Made by a program: the position numbers and the translations under genes. Below are positions 1 to 9,552 of a DNA stretch of 64,000 nt, in pieces. Under the pieces are notes generated by a model that saw only the letters and a program-made list of their open reading frames with translations, was not told where the DNA came from and did no database searches. This stretch comes from HXMU1420-13 sp965229525 (GTDB lineage: Bacteria; Bacteroidota; Rhodothermia; Balneolales; Balneolaceae), in assembly GCA_965229525.1 (NCBI GenBank), contig OZ245886.1, forward strand, positions 744,001 through 808,000, in the 5' to 3' direction. Each line of letters starts with the position of its first letter. Position 1 is the stretch's first letter.

Positions 1-99
1 GGGATAATTATGGTTAACCTCTTATTATTTTTTTGTAAAGACTGTTTTTTTTCCACTTATTATCTTTTGAATTCTACTTTATTTTTTTAATAATTTAGT

Positions 100-1383
100 A
101 TGACCAAACCTTCAAAATATATCATAAGAATAGTCTTACCGCTATTCTTTTTTAGCCTCTCTTGCGAAGGTATTTCAGATGTTGGAAACGAACACTTTCA
201 ATTCGGATATAGTAATTATCTAGATCCGTATTTCTATGCCCAAAGTTTTGAACTTCAGTTCAATGATCCAATAACATATAACATTCATAAACTAGATGAG
301 TTAAAATCTATTTATAATTCTAATCCAAAAGATATCCCTTCTTCAGCAATTTCAATTATAGACGAGGCAAATAACTTGCTATCCATCCAACCAATTTCAG
401 TTGTAAATAGAGCAGCTACTATTGATAACATTAGTCCAAATGACTTCCTTAGCTTGTCTACCTATTACTGGCCAAATCCTGATTCTGAAAATGGTTTACC
501 CTATATAAGAATCGACGGTCAGCGAAATCCTGAAGTCTTCCTATATAACAGGCAACAATTATCAGAACTACGCTTTGCTATAACCAACTTGGTGTTTGCT
601 TATCATATTACTTCGGAAGAAAAGTTTGCAAATAAAGCTATTTCTCTTCTTGAAGCATGGTTTATATCTCCTACAACCAGAATGAACCCTAATTTACAAC
701 ATGCACAGTTTATCCCTGGTATCTCTGATGGCAGTTTTACAGGTATTATTCAAGGTAGAGTATTCATATACATTTTCGACAGTTTAATACTATTAAAATC
801 AAGCCCAGTTTGGTCTACAGAATTTGAAAAAGAATTATTTGTATGGATTAGAGAATTCAATAAGTGGCTAATTAATAGTGGACATGGTAAAATTGCCTCG
901 GATTATATAAATAATCATTCAACATGGTATGATGCTCAGGTTGCCTATTATTCAAGTTTGACGAGAAAAAATGAAACACTCTTACGAACTCTTGAAAGTG
1001 TATATCAAAAAAGGATACTAACCCAGATTGATGAAAATGGTGTTCAAATACATGAAGTTAAACGCAATAAAGGATTGCACTATTCAAACTTAAACTTAAC
1101 TGCTCATGTATTCCTTTTAAAAATTGGAGACAACGTTAACTATATAAATCCAGCTATAAATTCTGAACACTCAGACATGATATTCAGTGCAACAGATTTC
1201 ATGCGTCCATCAGTAATTGATCAAGAAGTTTGGCCTTATCGGCAAATTGACCCTTTTAATGGATGTGGATTTATTCCAATATTGGATTATGCCTATCAAA
1301 AAAGTGGTTTTGAAGAATACAACAATGAACTTAAAGAAGTTAACTCTATATATACTTGTGCACCTTCAACGATACTTTATTGA
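100..1383 (+). CDS. Alginate lyase family lipoprotein
   Basis: The protein resembles the alginate-lyase superfamily (PL5-like alpha/alpha-toroid lyases). Visible family signatures are the STYYWPNP segment followed by GLPYIRIDGQRNPE, and the NNHSTWYDAQ motif, which in the family lies in the catalytic cleft. The N-terminus is a lipoprotein signal with a lipobox ending FSLSC, so the enzyme is probably anchored in the envelope. At 427 aa it has the usual family length. It is convergent with the minus-strand polysaccharide cluster and its end overlaps the last gene of that cluster by 7 bp. I infer that it trims or degrades an acidic polysaccharide, perhaps the polymer made next door. The true substrate is unknown and need not be alginate. 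Confidence 0.8.
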   Translation: MTKPSKYIIRIVLPLFFFSLSCEGISDVGNEHFQFGYSNYLDPYFYAQSFELQFNDPITYNIHKLDELKSIYNSNPKDIPSSAISIIDEANNLLSIQPISVVNRAATIDNISPNDFLSLSTYYWPNPDSENGLPYIRIDGQRNPEVFLYNRQQLSELRFAITNLVFAYHITSEEKFANKAISLLEAWFISPTTRMNPNLQHAQFIPGISDGSFTGIIQGRVFIYIFDSLILLKSSPVWSTEFEKELFVWIREFNKWLINSGHGKIASDYINNHSTWYDAQVAYYSSLTRKNETLLRTLESVYQKRILTQIDENGVQIHEVKRNKGLHYSNLNLTAHVFLLKIGDNVNYINPAINSEHSDMIFSATDFMRPSVIDQEVWPYRQIDPFNGCGFIPILDYAYQKSGFEEYNNELKEVNSIYTCAPSTILY

Positions 1384-2462
1384 TTTATTGAATACTCGTT
1401 ATTTAGCCTACAAGCTTCATAAATCCTTGCTTTTGCCGTTGTAATATCCTCCGATGATTTTGTCATAATGGAATCAGACTCAGAAGTCGTTTTTAATTGA
1501 CTATCTATCCAAAACTGACCTCTATCATCATTATTACCAAATTGCTCAAATGCAAATGCTAACTCTATTCCTGTTGGATTATATGGGTATGAGTATTTGT
1601 TGTTGTTCTGTAAAGCCTGGAACTTACTTTTGTTACAGGCGTCCATGATTTTTTTAAACTTCTTACTTGTCCAAACTTTATGATCTGGAAACGACTGTTT
1701 TAATATTCCAAAGGCATATAAGTTAAAAGCATGATATCCCACTGATTTTTTATAGAGTTCACTCTCTTTAAAAAAATATGGTTTAACCTTGTTTAGGTAG
1801 TTAATTTTATTGACTACCTGGCCAACACTTAACTTGAATTTTTGAAACGGCGTTAAATGATAAATTACTCCATCATCATATAGTTTTAGAATATCTAACG
1901 AGTTTTCAAGAAAAGACAAACTCAGTTCCTGCGCATTCTCAGTGTTTTTTAGTAAAGAACCAACGGCAGCAAACCATAATTGATGATTAAAAGTGGGATC
2001 ATAAACATTATAACTGCCATCAACATTAACCACCCTCCACACTTTAAGTCCCGGAAGCCATGGGTGCATCAGAAAAATTTCTTCAGCTAACTTATAACAA
2101 TCTTCCCTATCTAGAGTGTTAGTAACTTCAAGTAGAGCCTCCATTACCCATGCTTGCCCAATAACCCCATTTGTTAGATCTTTTTGGGGATTTGTCCTAC
2201 AGTAAAATGATGCATTCATAGGTCTGGCTTCATCACTCAATAGATATTTGACACCTTGCTCTATTGGTTTGAAATACTTTTTCTCTCCAGTTTTCTGATA
2301 CATTTTACATAACGTAAATACCCAATGTGCTGTATTTCTTACTGGTGTCTCTATATCGAAATATGGACCGTTATGACCACCAGGAAAACTACCATTATTG
2401 TTCTGGGTAAGTAATGCTGTATCTGTTTCAAATAATATTTGATCAGTTAGAGTTTTAGCCAT
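1377..2462 (-). CDS. Putative alpha/alpha-toroid (six-hairpin glycosidase-like) protein of the polysaccharide cluster
   Basis: A 361-aa soluble protein with no signal peptide or membrane segment. Its helical, W/Y/H-rich pattern (for example GSFPGGHNGPYFD near residue 25, RNTAHWVFTL near 42, and DPTFNHQLWFAAVG near 175) suggests an alpha/alpha-barrel like those of six-hairpin glycosidases and epimerases. It vaguely recalls the AglQ-like proteins of glycan clusters, but I cannot name an enzyme activity. It is the last gene of the leftward cluster and starts one base before the stop of the glycosyltransferase upstream. A role in modifying or hydrolysing glycan intermediates is inferred from context only. 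Confidence 0.5.
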   Translation of the reverse strand: MAKTLTDQILFETDTALLTQNNNGSFPGGHNGPYFDIETPVRNTAHWVFTLCKMYQKTGEKKYFKPIEQGVKYLLSDEARPMNASFYCRTNPQKDLTNGVIGQAWVMEALLEVTNTLDREDCYKLAEEIFLMHPWLPGLKVWRVVNVDGSYNVYDPTFNHQLWFAAVGSLLKNTENAQELSLSFLENSLDILKLYDDGVIYHLTPFQKFKLSVGQVVNKINYLNKVKPYFFKESELYKKSVGYHAFNLYAFGILKQSFPDHKVWTSKKFKKIMDACNKSKFQALQNNNKYSYPYNPTGIELAFAFEQFGNNDDRGQFWIDSQLKTTSESDSIMTKSSEDITTAKARIYEACRLNNEYSINQ

Positions 2463-3368
2463 TTAACTTTTAATTAGCGCAATAGTATTTGCGGTTCTCA
2501 TAATAATTCTGACAAACGAGGCAACAATGAATAGTCTGAGTATCGAAATATCATTCTTTTGACAGGCTTCCTTATAAGTTTTTGTAAACTTTTTATACGA
2601 AATCGGTTTAAATGTCGATAATAGAGTCTTTATAAGCGACTTATTAGTACCCTGCTTCCTCCAGATTTTTGGTTGACCTTTACCAACTCGATACTGCTTT
2701 TTAAATAATTGAAATAACTTTCTAGCTTCTTTCTTTACTATCACTCTGTCACAAAACTTTAAAGAATATCCATTCTCTGTGGCTTTTTGAGTCCAGGCAA
2801 CATCACCTCCTGACCGTAACCCTTCTTCGAACTTTCCTATTTGATCAAATACACTTCTTTTCACAAATAAATTTGCAGTTTTTGCCACATTTCTTTCTTC
2901 AACAGCCTCCTTCATCTTAATATTAGTTAGGGAGTCGTAAAATTCTCCGGTAGTCGGTTTATCTCCATGGAATCTAAATTCCACTGCTCCAGCAACTAAA
3001 TCTGGTTTTTCTTTTTCAAAAAAAAGCTGAGCCTGTTCAAGCCAATCAGGTTCTGGGTAACATGTTGAATCAAGTAATACAATTATTTCACCTTTGGAAT
3101 GTTCAATTCCTCTATTTCTAGACGAATATGGACTATTTAAGTGTGTGCATTCCTTTAAAAATAAAACCTTTTCATCACCATTTAGGACGTCAGTAATACT
3201 TTCACCTGAACAATTATCAATCACAATTACTTCATAAAGATGTCGATCAATCGACTGTTTTTCTAATAATGGAATTAGTCCTTGTAATGATGATAAATCA
3301 TTATAAACTGGAATTATAATGCTAAATATTACTTCATTTTCTTTCATTTCAGGAATCTGATTCTTCAT
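2463..3368 (-). CDS. Glycosyltransferase family 2
   Basis: A GT-A fold glycosyltransferase. The N-terminal strand SIIIPVYNDL (about residues 16-25), the following VIVIDNCS, and IIVLLDSTCYPEPDW, in the place of the usual DxD metal-binding segment, identify family 2. The protein has 301 aa and no complete C-terminal membrane domain, only a hydrophobic end. It should transfer a sugar from a nucleotide donor to the growing lipid-linked repeat unit at the inner face of the membrane. Its start codon overlaps the sulfotransferase upstream by 20 bp, so the two are likely translated from one message. Donor and acceptor cannot be told from the sequence. Confidence 0.88.
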   Translation of the reverse strand: MKNQIPEMKENEVIFSIIIPVYNDLSSLQGLIPLLEKQSIDRHLYEVIVIDNCSGESITDVLNGDEKVLFLKECTHLNSPYSSRNRGIEHSKGEIIVLLDSTCYPEPDWLEQAQLFFEKEKPDLVAGAVEFRFHGDKPTTGEFYDSLTNIKMKEAVEERNVAKTANLFVKRSVFDQIGKFEEGLRSGGDVAWTQKATENGYSLKFCDRVIVKKEARKLFQLFKKQYRVGKGQPKIWRKQGTNKSLIKTLLSTFKPISYKKFTKTYKEACQKNDISILRLFIVASFVRIIMRTANTIALIKS

Positions 3369-4158
3369 TTATAAAATGATACCATCCATTAGATTTTAAA
3401 TGTGCTATAAACTCTTCATGATTGACTATTAAATCGCTAAGAGATTGGGTATTTACCTTTTTATGCGATGTATTAACTTTTATTGAATCATGATCTAATG
3501 AAAGAAATTTTGCTATTCCCTCTATTGTATCCTTATGTTTTTCTTGTTTTTGGAGGTCTTCTTCATAAACAATTTCATGGTAATCAATATTGCTAAGTAT
3601 TTCTCTCTCCTGTTTCGTATACATAAAACGATTATTGATCATCATATCAAACTGATCCAGATCAATATTTAATTTAAACTTTTCAGTTTTTCCATCATGT
3701 TTATGATAACCACCACGTTGATCGGCTACTAAATTCGATAAAACATGACGCACTTTATTTTTTCTGTTCAGATAAATTACTTTCCAACCAGCTTTATATA
3801 AGTAGTTAATAAACTCTGATGGATCTACAGGTGTTTTTCTATCAGCTGTTAGGTGATAGATTTTTAAATGGAAAATGAAACTCTCTTTACCTGCAATTTT
3901 GGCTTTACCTAAAATGAATTTAAGTGGCCAAAGGACTTCGATATATTTCGATGTTAATAATTCCCCATTTTTTTTGAAATACCCAGTTGACTCAATTAAA
4001 CTCTCAAGTAAAGTACTCCCAGTCCTACCCTGACCAAAAATTACTACTTTCAATTGGTTTTTTGGGGTTGGAAAAAAAAGACTAGAGAAATAGGCGTATA
4101 ATTCTAATAACCTGAGTTTTACATAAAATTTTAAAGTTATATCTATTTTTTTTGCCAT
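3349..4158 (-). CDS. Sulfotransferase family protein (PAPS-dependent)
   Basis: Carbohydrate-type sulfotransferase of 269 aa. The 5'-phosphosulfate binding loop GQGRTGST is at residues 42-49, and a 3'-phosphate-binding segment YLNRKNKVRHVLS is near 129-141. It should move sulfate from PAPS to a sugar hydroxyl of the cluster's glycan. It is one of three sulfotransferases in this run. It differs from the other two in the P-loop sequence and in lacking their RDGRD or RNPIDR motif, which suggests another acceptor position. It ends two bases before the neighbouring sulfotransferase stop and overlaps the GT2 gene. Confidence 0.8.
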   Translation of the reverse strand: MAKKIDITLKFYVKLRLLELYAYFSSLFFPTPKNQLKVVIFGQGRTGSTLLESLIESTGYFKKNGELLTSKYIEVLWPLKFILGKAKIAGKESFIFHLKIYHLTADRKTPVDPSEFINYLYKAGWKVIYLNRKNKVRHVLSNLVADQRGGYHKHDGKTEKFKLNIDLDQFDMMINNRFMYTKQEREILSNIDYHEIVYEEDLQKQEKHKDTIEGIAKFLSLDHDSIKVNTSHKKVNTQSLSDLIVNHEEFIAHLKSNGWYHFINEESDS

Positions 4159-4159
4159 T

Positions 4160-5131
4160 TCAACTGTACCCTAGTTTGTTTAAATCCTCTTTTAACAATT
4201 CATTTAATAATAGCTTTTCTTCTTCATTGAAAAATTCTTCCCAAGAACCAACAGATTTATTGGAGATAGGTTTTGCGAGGTTAGTATGATAATCTTTACT
4301 GGAATCTCCTAGTGTATCTGCAACTCTATAAGGTGTAAGCATCGTCTCATCAAACTGAATATTTAAAAAGCTGCAAATTTTAGGTATTTCAATTTCAGGG
4401 TTGTTTACTAAATCTTCGTATCTGATTTCAAAATATCTATTATTTGGTAGATTCCTTAACGCAATACCACTGTCAACCGCTTCCATCCAATCAATTGCAG
4501 CTTCCTTAATGCCATGTTTCCAAAAACTTGCATTCATATATGACTTAACAACATCTCTACCGTCACGAATAATATGAATGAACTGTGCATTAGGATATAG
4601 TTTCCTGATCCAATTCAAATAAAATGTATTTTTCGGAGTTTTATCCCCCCATCGAGTAGCGTTTGGAAATTTTTTTTCAGCATAAAACAAATTCATCTCT
4701 TCAATCAATCGAGATAGGCTTCTGTCTTTACCACTAAGGGCATATAGCCTTTTATAAGCCTCGCTAAAATTAATATCCCAAGTATAAAAATTATGATGAG
4801 ATTCATATTCACCAATAACAATTTTAACGATATCCTTCCAGGGCAGATGATTAATTCTCGACCATTTTTTTACTAACGGTCCCAATACATATGACTCGGG
4901 GGGTATCGCTATCTCACTATTAACAGTAATAATTGCTCTTAATAATGTATTCCCAGATCTACCAGAACCTATAATGAAAAATGGCGCTTGTGTTTTAGTT
5001 CCTGAGTAAACTTTAAACGATGGTATAAATAAATATTTTATATTAGATATTTTATTTCTTAACCAATTATATAATGGATATTGAGTTGTTAATTCATATT
5101 TAAGCTTATTATATGAAACCCTTTTATTCAC
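4160..5131 (-). CDS. Sulfotransferase family protein (PAPS-dependent)
   Basis: A 323-aa sulfotransferase. The 5'-phosphosulfate loop GSGRSGNT lies at residues 55-62, WGDKTPKN at 161-168, and the 3'-phosphate segment HIIRDGRDVVKSYM at about 186-199. These are the standard PAPS contacts of the sulfotransferase superfamily. The C-terminal part carries a W-x-x-F pattern (GSWEEFFNEEE) commonly seen near the end of this family. It sits between a glycosyltransferase and a second sulfotransferase on one strand with 1-12 bp gaps, so it very likely modifies the same polysaccharide. The PAPS supply genes cysD-cysNC are about 15 kb to the right. Confidence 0.88.
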   Translation of the reverse strand: MNKRVSYNKLKYELTTQYPLYNWLRNKISNIKYLFIPSFKVYSGTKTQAPFFIIGSGRSGNTLLRAIITVNSEIAIPPESYVLGPLVKKWSRINHLPWKDIVKIVIGEYESHHNFYTWDINFSEAYKRLYALSGKDRSLSRLIEEMNLFYAEKKFPNATRWGDKTPKNTFYLNWIRKLYPNAQFIHIIRDGRDVVKSYMNASFWKHGIKEAAIDWMEAVDSGIALRNLPNNRYFEIRYEDLVNNPEIEIPKICSFLNIQFDETMLTPYRVADTLGDSSKDYHTNLAKPISNKSVGSWEEFFNEEEKLLLNELLKEDLNKLGYS

Positions 5132-5142
5132 TTTTCAAATAT

Positions 5143-6267
5143 TTAAATTGTTAATATCCTATTCAAGTCATTGTTAAATCTGATCGGTGAGAATGATTCT
5201 AAATGTTTATCAATTGCAATTTTTTGGAATCTATTTATATCAAATTTATTAGATAAAATATAATCTATCTTATTAACTATATCTTCGACTTGTACTTTTG
5301 AAACAAATACACAGCTTTCTTGTAATTTAAATTCTTCAATAGCTTTAGTACTTCTAGTTATCATCGGTATTCCCATCGATATTGCATCTACCACTTTATT
5401 CGGCAGTACAGTCTCAGCCATTTCACTTTCACCAAAACTACCTAGTGCAATATCACAATTATTTACTAATAGTAGCTCCAAATCTGTATTAAATGATGAT
5501 TTATAATAAACTTCTATTGAATCCTTAAGTCCTTTATCCTCAAATGTTCTAACTAATAAATTGGCTCTGTCTTTATTTATTTCATAAAAGTGGAATTTAA
5601 ACTTTGTTGTTGAAATTTTGTTAAAGTGAGAAACTACCTCCACTATTAGGTCAAATCCATGTAACTCTGAAGCTTTTCCCCACCAGGAAAAATTAATACA
5701 ATCTCTCTCACCTTTTAAGCCATTAAGTATTGCTTTTCTTCTAAATGGAGTAACCAATGGACAGATAATTTTAGAAACTAATTTAGAATCATTATCTAAT
5801 ACTTTATTAAAAAAAACGAACTCGCTTATATTTAAAAATAGTACTGAATCTGAAGAATTTAATAACACTAAATCTGCTTTCTTTTTAATTAATTCTAGAC
5901 CTGTGTTATAATCATTTTTATTAATTTTTTTGTTATATAAATCTGTGTAATATGATGAAACATAAAAATCTGATATTATTTTTTTATCTAAAAATTTAGC
6001 CCACTTAATTATACTTATATGTTCATAATTCATTGGCAAATAATAAATAATATCCATAAACGGAACTAATAAGAAATAAAACCAGAATGGGATATATTGA
6101 CCAATTTTTCGTTTAATTCGCGTACTTAATTCTCGACCTTTTCTTTCATAAAACTTGGAGTTTATATAAACAAAACGATATTCATAATTTCTATTACTTA
6201 AATACTCGATTAGAGTTTGTGAGCGGTAAGAGCCGACGATATCTCCAACTAATAGAATACTTTTCAT
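5143..6267 (-). CDS. Glycosyltransferase (GT4-like, GT-B fold)
   Basis: A 374-aa protein whose C-terminal half has the GT-B donor site pattern: INFSWWGKASELHGFDLIVEV near residue 195, and LPNKVVDAISMGIPMITR near 288-305, where GT4 enzymes bind the nucleotide sugar. The N-terminal half has diverged but begins with the expected hydrophobic strand and glycine turn (ILLVGDIVGSYRS). It overlaps the flippase stop by four bases (ATGA), showing translational coupling. It should add one sugar of the repeat unit. The base composition is very AT-rich, as is common in polysaccharide clusters. Confidence 0.75.
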   Translation of the reverse strand: MKSILLVGDIVGSYRSQTLIEYLSNRNYEYRFVYINSKFYERKGRELSTRIKRKIGQYIPFWFYFLLVPFMDIIYYLPMNYEHISIIKWAKFLDKKIISDFYVSSYYTDLYNKKINKNDYNTGLELIKKKADLVLLNSSDSVLFLNISEFVFFNKVLDNDSKLVSKIICPLVTPFRRKAILNGLKGERDCINFSWWGKASELHGFDLIVEVVSHFNKISTTKFKFHFYEINKDRANLLVRTFEDKGLKDSIEVYYKSSFNTDLELLLVNNCDIALGSFGESEMAETVLPNKVVDAISMGIPMITRSTKAIEEFKLQESCVFVSKVQVEDIVNKIDYILSNKFDINRFQKIAIDKHLESFSPIRFNNDLNRILTI

Positions 6268-7739
6268 ACTTCTTTTTTCAATTCTTTATCAGCTTTCCTA
6301 AGATTTAGTTTTATGATATCACTCATTATAAAAACAAAAGTCTGATCTTTTCTTAGATACATATACATTAAATATAGGATCAAAAAAATTGATAGATTAA
6401 TAAGTAATCTTATAAATTTTATATATTCGTTAATTATGTAGTTATCTAAATAATAGATTGCACAGGAAATAATGATTACTACTAGTAATATTTCTAATAC
6501 TTCTTTAACAATATCGATTACGGATAACTTAACTAACTTACCTGCATAATTAAGAATAAATGGGGAAGAAATAAAACTAGTTATCGTATAACAGAATGCT
6601 ACACCTGTAACACCCCATCGAAGCCCAACAAAGAAAGAAGTAAGGAAAATTGGTAGCATTACCAATGACTTTTTTAGCCTCATATCTGTTCTACCCTGGG
6701 AGTAGAATATCCAGCTCATATTTGTCATGATGGACTGATTTATACCCAACAAACAGAGAATCTGAAAAATTGGGACTGCTGGTAGCCATTTTTCACCAAG
6801 GATTGTAAAAATCACGTTTTCAGCATTTACAAATACAAATCCTACAAAGGGGAAAACCAACCATGCAATGTGCCTACTTGCTTCAATAAAAGCTTTCTTA
6901 ACTCTTGCTTTATCATTCTTAATTTTTGATAGAGATGGAAACATTACATCTGTCATTACAGAAGACATTCTCTTTATAGGCCATAACATTAACTTATAAG
7001 CCATTTGATAAAAACCTAATGCATCTGCGCCTAACATTTTACCAACTATTAAATTATCAGCATTCCTGTTGGCATAATTAACAAGATTTCCTAACTGCAA
7101 ATTTATCCCAAATCGAAGGTGTGGTTTAATTTCATTTAATTTGAAAGAAAATGAAGGCAACCACCTTGCAAATATTCCATATAGTACTGCTGAGATTACA
7201 ACCGTACTTAGTTCTAAAGCGATGAGCCCCCAAATACCATAACCAAGGGATGCAACGGTTATTCCAATTATGCTAGCTGGTATTATTGCCGCTACACTTA
7301 TCATTGCAATTTTCTTCAATTTCAAATCACGCTTCATGATATTATTCGGAACCATTATGAAAGCGCCTATAGGAAATTTTAGCGCAATAATTGGCAATAA
7401 TGCATTTATTGAAGGTTCACCATAGAAAATTGCAATTGCAGGGGTTAAGATAATACAAATGACGGTTAGAAGTATTGAAACCATCATATTCAGCCAGAAC
7501 AAAGACGATATTTGTGTTTGATTTATCTCATGGTCGACTATAATGGAAGCCCCAATTCCCAATTCTTGAAAAAGTTTGATGAAATTTGTAATAACAATCA
7601 TCATACCATAGATACCAAATATTTCTGGTGCCAAAATTCTGGCCATTACAATATTTGTAACAAATGAAAAAAGCTGAAGAACTAACCTACCAAATCCACT
7701 CCATAAACCACCTTTTATGGCTTTTTGTTTTAAGGTCAT
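6264..7739 (-). CDS. Polysaccharide flippase, Wzx/MOP superfamily
   Basis: An integral membrane protein of 491 aa with about 12-14 hydrophobic segments. The N-terminal pattern GGLWSGFGRLVLQLFSFV and the later FGINLQLGNLVNYANRNADN and YQMAYKLMLWP motifs are typical of the MOP flippases of O-antigen and exopolysaccharide clusters. It should flip the undecaprenyl-linked repeat unit to the periplasm. I chose the ATG at 7739 because it overlaps the upstream stop as ATGA; an in-frame TTG at 7754 is less likely. No Wzy polymerase is visible in the window, so the polymerase must be encoded elsewhere or is not recognisable. Confidence 0.88.
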   Translation of the reverse strand: MTLKQKAIKGGLWSGFGRLVLQLFSFVTNIVMARILAPEIFGIYGMMIVITNFIKLFQELGIGASIIVDHEINQTQISSLFWLNMMVSILLTVICIILTPAIAIFYGEPSINALLPIIALKFPIGAFIMVPNNIMKRDLKLKKIAMISVAAIIPASIIGITVASLGYGIWGLIALELSTVVISAVLYGIFARWLPSFSFKLNEIKPHLRFGINLQLGNLVNYANRNADNLIVGKMLGADALGFYQMAYKLMLWPIKRMSSVMTDVMFPSLSKIKNDKARVKKAFIEASRHIAWLVFPFVGFVFVNAENVIFTILGEKWLPAVPIFQILCLLGINQSIMTNMSWIFYSQGRTDMRLKKSLVMLPIFLTSFFVGLRWGVTGVAFCYTITSFISSPFILNYAGKLVKLSVIDIVKEVLEILLVVIIISCAIYYLDNYIINEYIKFIRLLINLSIFLILYLMYMYLRKDQTFVFIMSDIIKLNLRKADKELKKEV

Positions 7740-8659
7740 TCTTGCCTTCTCCAAGAGCTTAGATCTCGACCTGTTATTCTTTCAATTATTCGAATATCCT
7801 CATCAAACTCATCCTCAAGAAATCTTCTAATATCTGAAGGCATCTTTGTATCACTAGGCGATGAAATATTATTTTTATCAATTAATTCAGCAATACCAAA
7901 TGCTTTAACACCTAATATTCTCTTAATAGAATTACTAAATAACTGTAAAGTTTTAGGGCGTCTTTTGTTTAAACGGTGAAGAAAAACATTCTTTACAGCA
8001 ACCCTTTTCTTTTTAATGGTAAAATCCAAATCAGGCGGCATTTCTAAATCTAGAAATTTCATAATCTGCATATACGTCCCTTCTGCATCCGCTTTTAGAT
8101 CATCAAAAAATAGTATCAGTAAATTATCTCTTTCAACAAGTTTTAAAACATTTTCCAAATGTTTTCCAATAGATCCTCGGTCTTTATACTGAAGTGTTAA
8201 AGGTTCGATACATCTGGCAGGTATATTCTTTCCTTGCTTTCTTTTTTCCTGTAAATTCCATGCTTTAAAAAAATCCTTTTCATTTTCATCTCCATTTAAT
8301 AAACGTTGAGCATGTGCCGAATACACTCTATCAATTGGATTTCTTAAAATGACAATGAATTTGGAACTTGGGTTTATATCAAGAATATTTTTTACGGCGT
8401 ATGGAGAGGGTAGGTTTGTTGGTGAACCATCGCAAAAATATTCAACTTCTAAATTGCCCCAATCAAATGATTTTAAATAATCATTCCAGTTAAGAGTTTT
8501 TCTATATTCATCGGTTAATTCTGTTGCAAAAAAGTTTGGCTCTTTTGGATTAGAAACGTTAATTCTTGGGTGCTGATCTAGATAATAACATAAAGAGGTT
8601 GTGCCACTTTTTGCCGCACCAATTACAAATAAATTTGGTTTTTTTTCTTCAGTAAGCAT
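7736..8659 (-). CDS. Sulfotransferase domain protein (PAPS-dependent)
   Basis: A 307-aa sulfotransferase of the heparan-type group. The 5'-phosphosulfate loop GAAKSGTTS is at residues 14-22, KEPNFF at 39-44, and the 3'-phosphate segment ILRNPIDRVYSAHAQ near 104-118. The KEPNFF-type motif after the P-loop is common in glycan sulfotransferases. It is the first of three sulfotransferases in transcription order and is coupled to the flippase by a 4-base overlap. Predicted role: O-sulfation of a sugar in the exported polysaccharide. Confidence 0.9.
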   Translation of the reverse strand: MLTEEKKPNLFVIGAAKSGTTSLCYYLDQHPRINVSNPKEPNFFATELTDEYRKTLNWNDYLKSFDWGNLEVEYFCDGSPTNLPSPYAVKNILDINPSSKFIVILRNPIDRVYSAHAQRLLNGDENEKDFFKAWNLQEKRKQGKNIPARCIEPLTLQYKDRGSIGKHLENVLKLVERDNLLILFFDDLKADAEGTYMQIMKFLDLEMPPDLDFTIKKKRVAVKNVFLHRLNKRRPKTLQLFSNSIKRILGVKAFGIAELIDKNNISSPSDTKMPSDIRRFLEDEFDEDIRIIERITGRDLSSWRRQE

Positions 8660-8661
8660 AT

Positions 8662-9552
8662 TTACAAGAATTCAGAAAAATAGATTTTAAGACCCTCTTT
8701 TAACGAATATTCAGGTTGCCATCCAGGTAAAGTTTCGAATCGATTCCAAGGTATCATGATTTCTCTTTCACGATATGGATATGCTCCTAAGTCTTTATTT
8801 ATTTCTCTCCCAGTTATTTCCTCAACAATTCTTATCAGTTCAACTAAAGTCACCCTATCATTTCCACTAAGCGCAAAAACTTGACCATTTAATTTACCAT
8901 CCATAAGAGAATCTACCGCAATTTTATACGCCCGTTGTAAGTCTTTTATAAATAACAGGTCTAAAAGCTGTTCCCCTTTTGATAATTTTAACGATTTATG
9001 ATCTTGAATTCTTTCTTTTAATAACCATAATAGTTTTTTCCTTTTATCACCCTTACCATAGGTATCAAATAGCTTTAATGTTACAGCTTTGATTTTTTTT
9101 GATTGTATATAGTATTCTAAAATATTCTGAAAAGCATATTTTGTAGCAGCATAAAGAGTTGATGGATTATAATTAGAGTTTTCAAAGTGCTCAAAAGATG
9201 TTCCAGTATTTATTAGATATCGAACCTCATTTTTTACCATAGATTCCAATAAATATATACCCAATCTTATATTGCTATCTATTAAATTGTCAATATCATA
9301 AGGACTTGCTTTAAATATGTAAAAAGAGGCAAGATGAATTACTAAATCAGGGGAGAAGTCTGATAATGATTTGTCAATAGATTGAAAATTATCTTCATAG
9401 TTATAAAATGTGATTTCATCACTTATTTTATCTAGATAATCTAAACTTGAATCATTTCTCTTTAAAATTGCAACTTTATCTCCTCTTTTAAAGAAATCTG
9501 CTGCTAAACTCGCTCCCAAGTACCCTGTCGCTCCTGTTAAATAAACCTTCAT
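8662..9552 (-). CDS. NAD(P)-dependent sugar reductase/epimerase (CDP-4-keto-3,6-dideoxyhexose reductase-like)
   Basis: A short-chain dehydrogenase of the extended type. The Rossmann glycine motif TGATGYLG is at residues 6-13 and the catalytic YxxxK is Y134-AAT-K138. The middle segment with GEQLLDLLFIKDLQRAY and the end with REREIMIPWNRFETLPGWQPEYSLKEGL resemble abequose/ascarylose synthases (RfbJ/AscF type). It follows a 3,5-epimerase, rfbH, rfbG and rfbF with nearly zero gaps, so the likely step is the final 4-keto reduction giving a CDP-3,6-dideoxyhexose. Which stereoisomer it makes cannot be read from the sequence. Confidence 0.75.
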   Translation of the reverse strand: MKVYLTGATGYLGASLAADFFKRGDKVAILKRNDSSLDYLDKISDEITFYNYEDNFQSIDKSLSDFSPDLVIHLASFYIFKASPYDIDNLIDSNIRLGIYLLESMVKNEVRYLINTGTSFEHFENSNYNPSTLYAATKYAFQNILEYYIQSKKIKAVTLKLFDTYGKGDKRKKLLWLLKERIQDHKSLKLSKGEQLLDLLFIKDLQRAYKIAVDSLMDGKLNGQVFALSGNDRVTLVELIRIVEEITGREINKDLGAYPYREREIMIPWNRFETLPGWQPEYSLKEGLKIYFSEFL

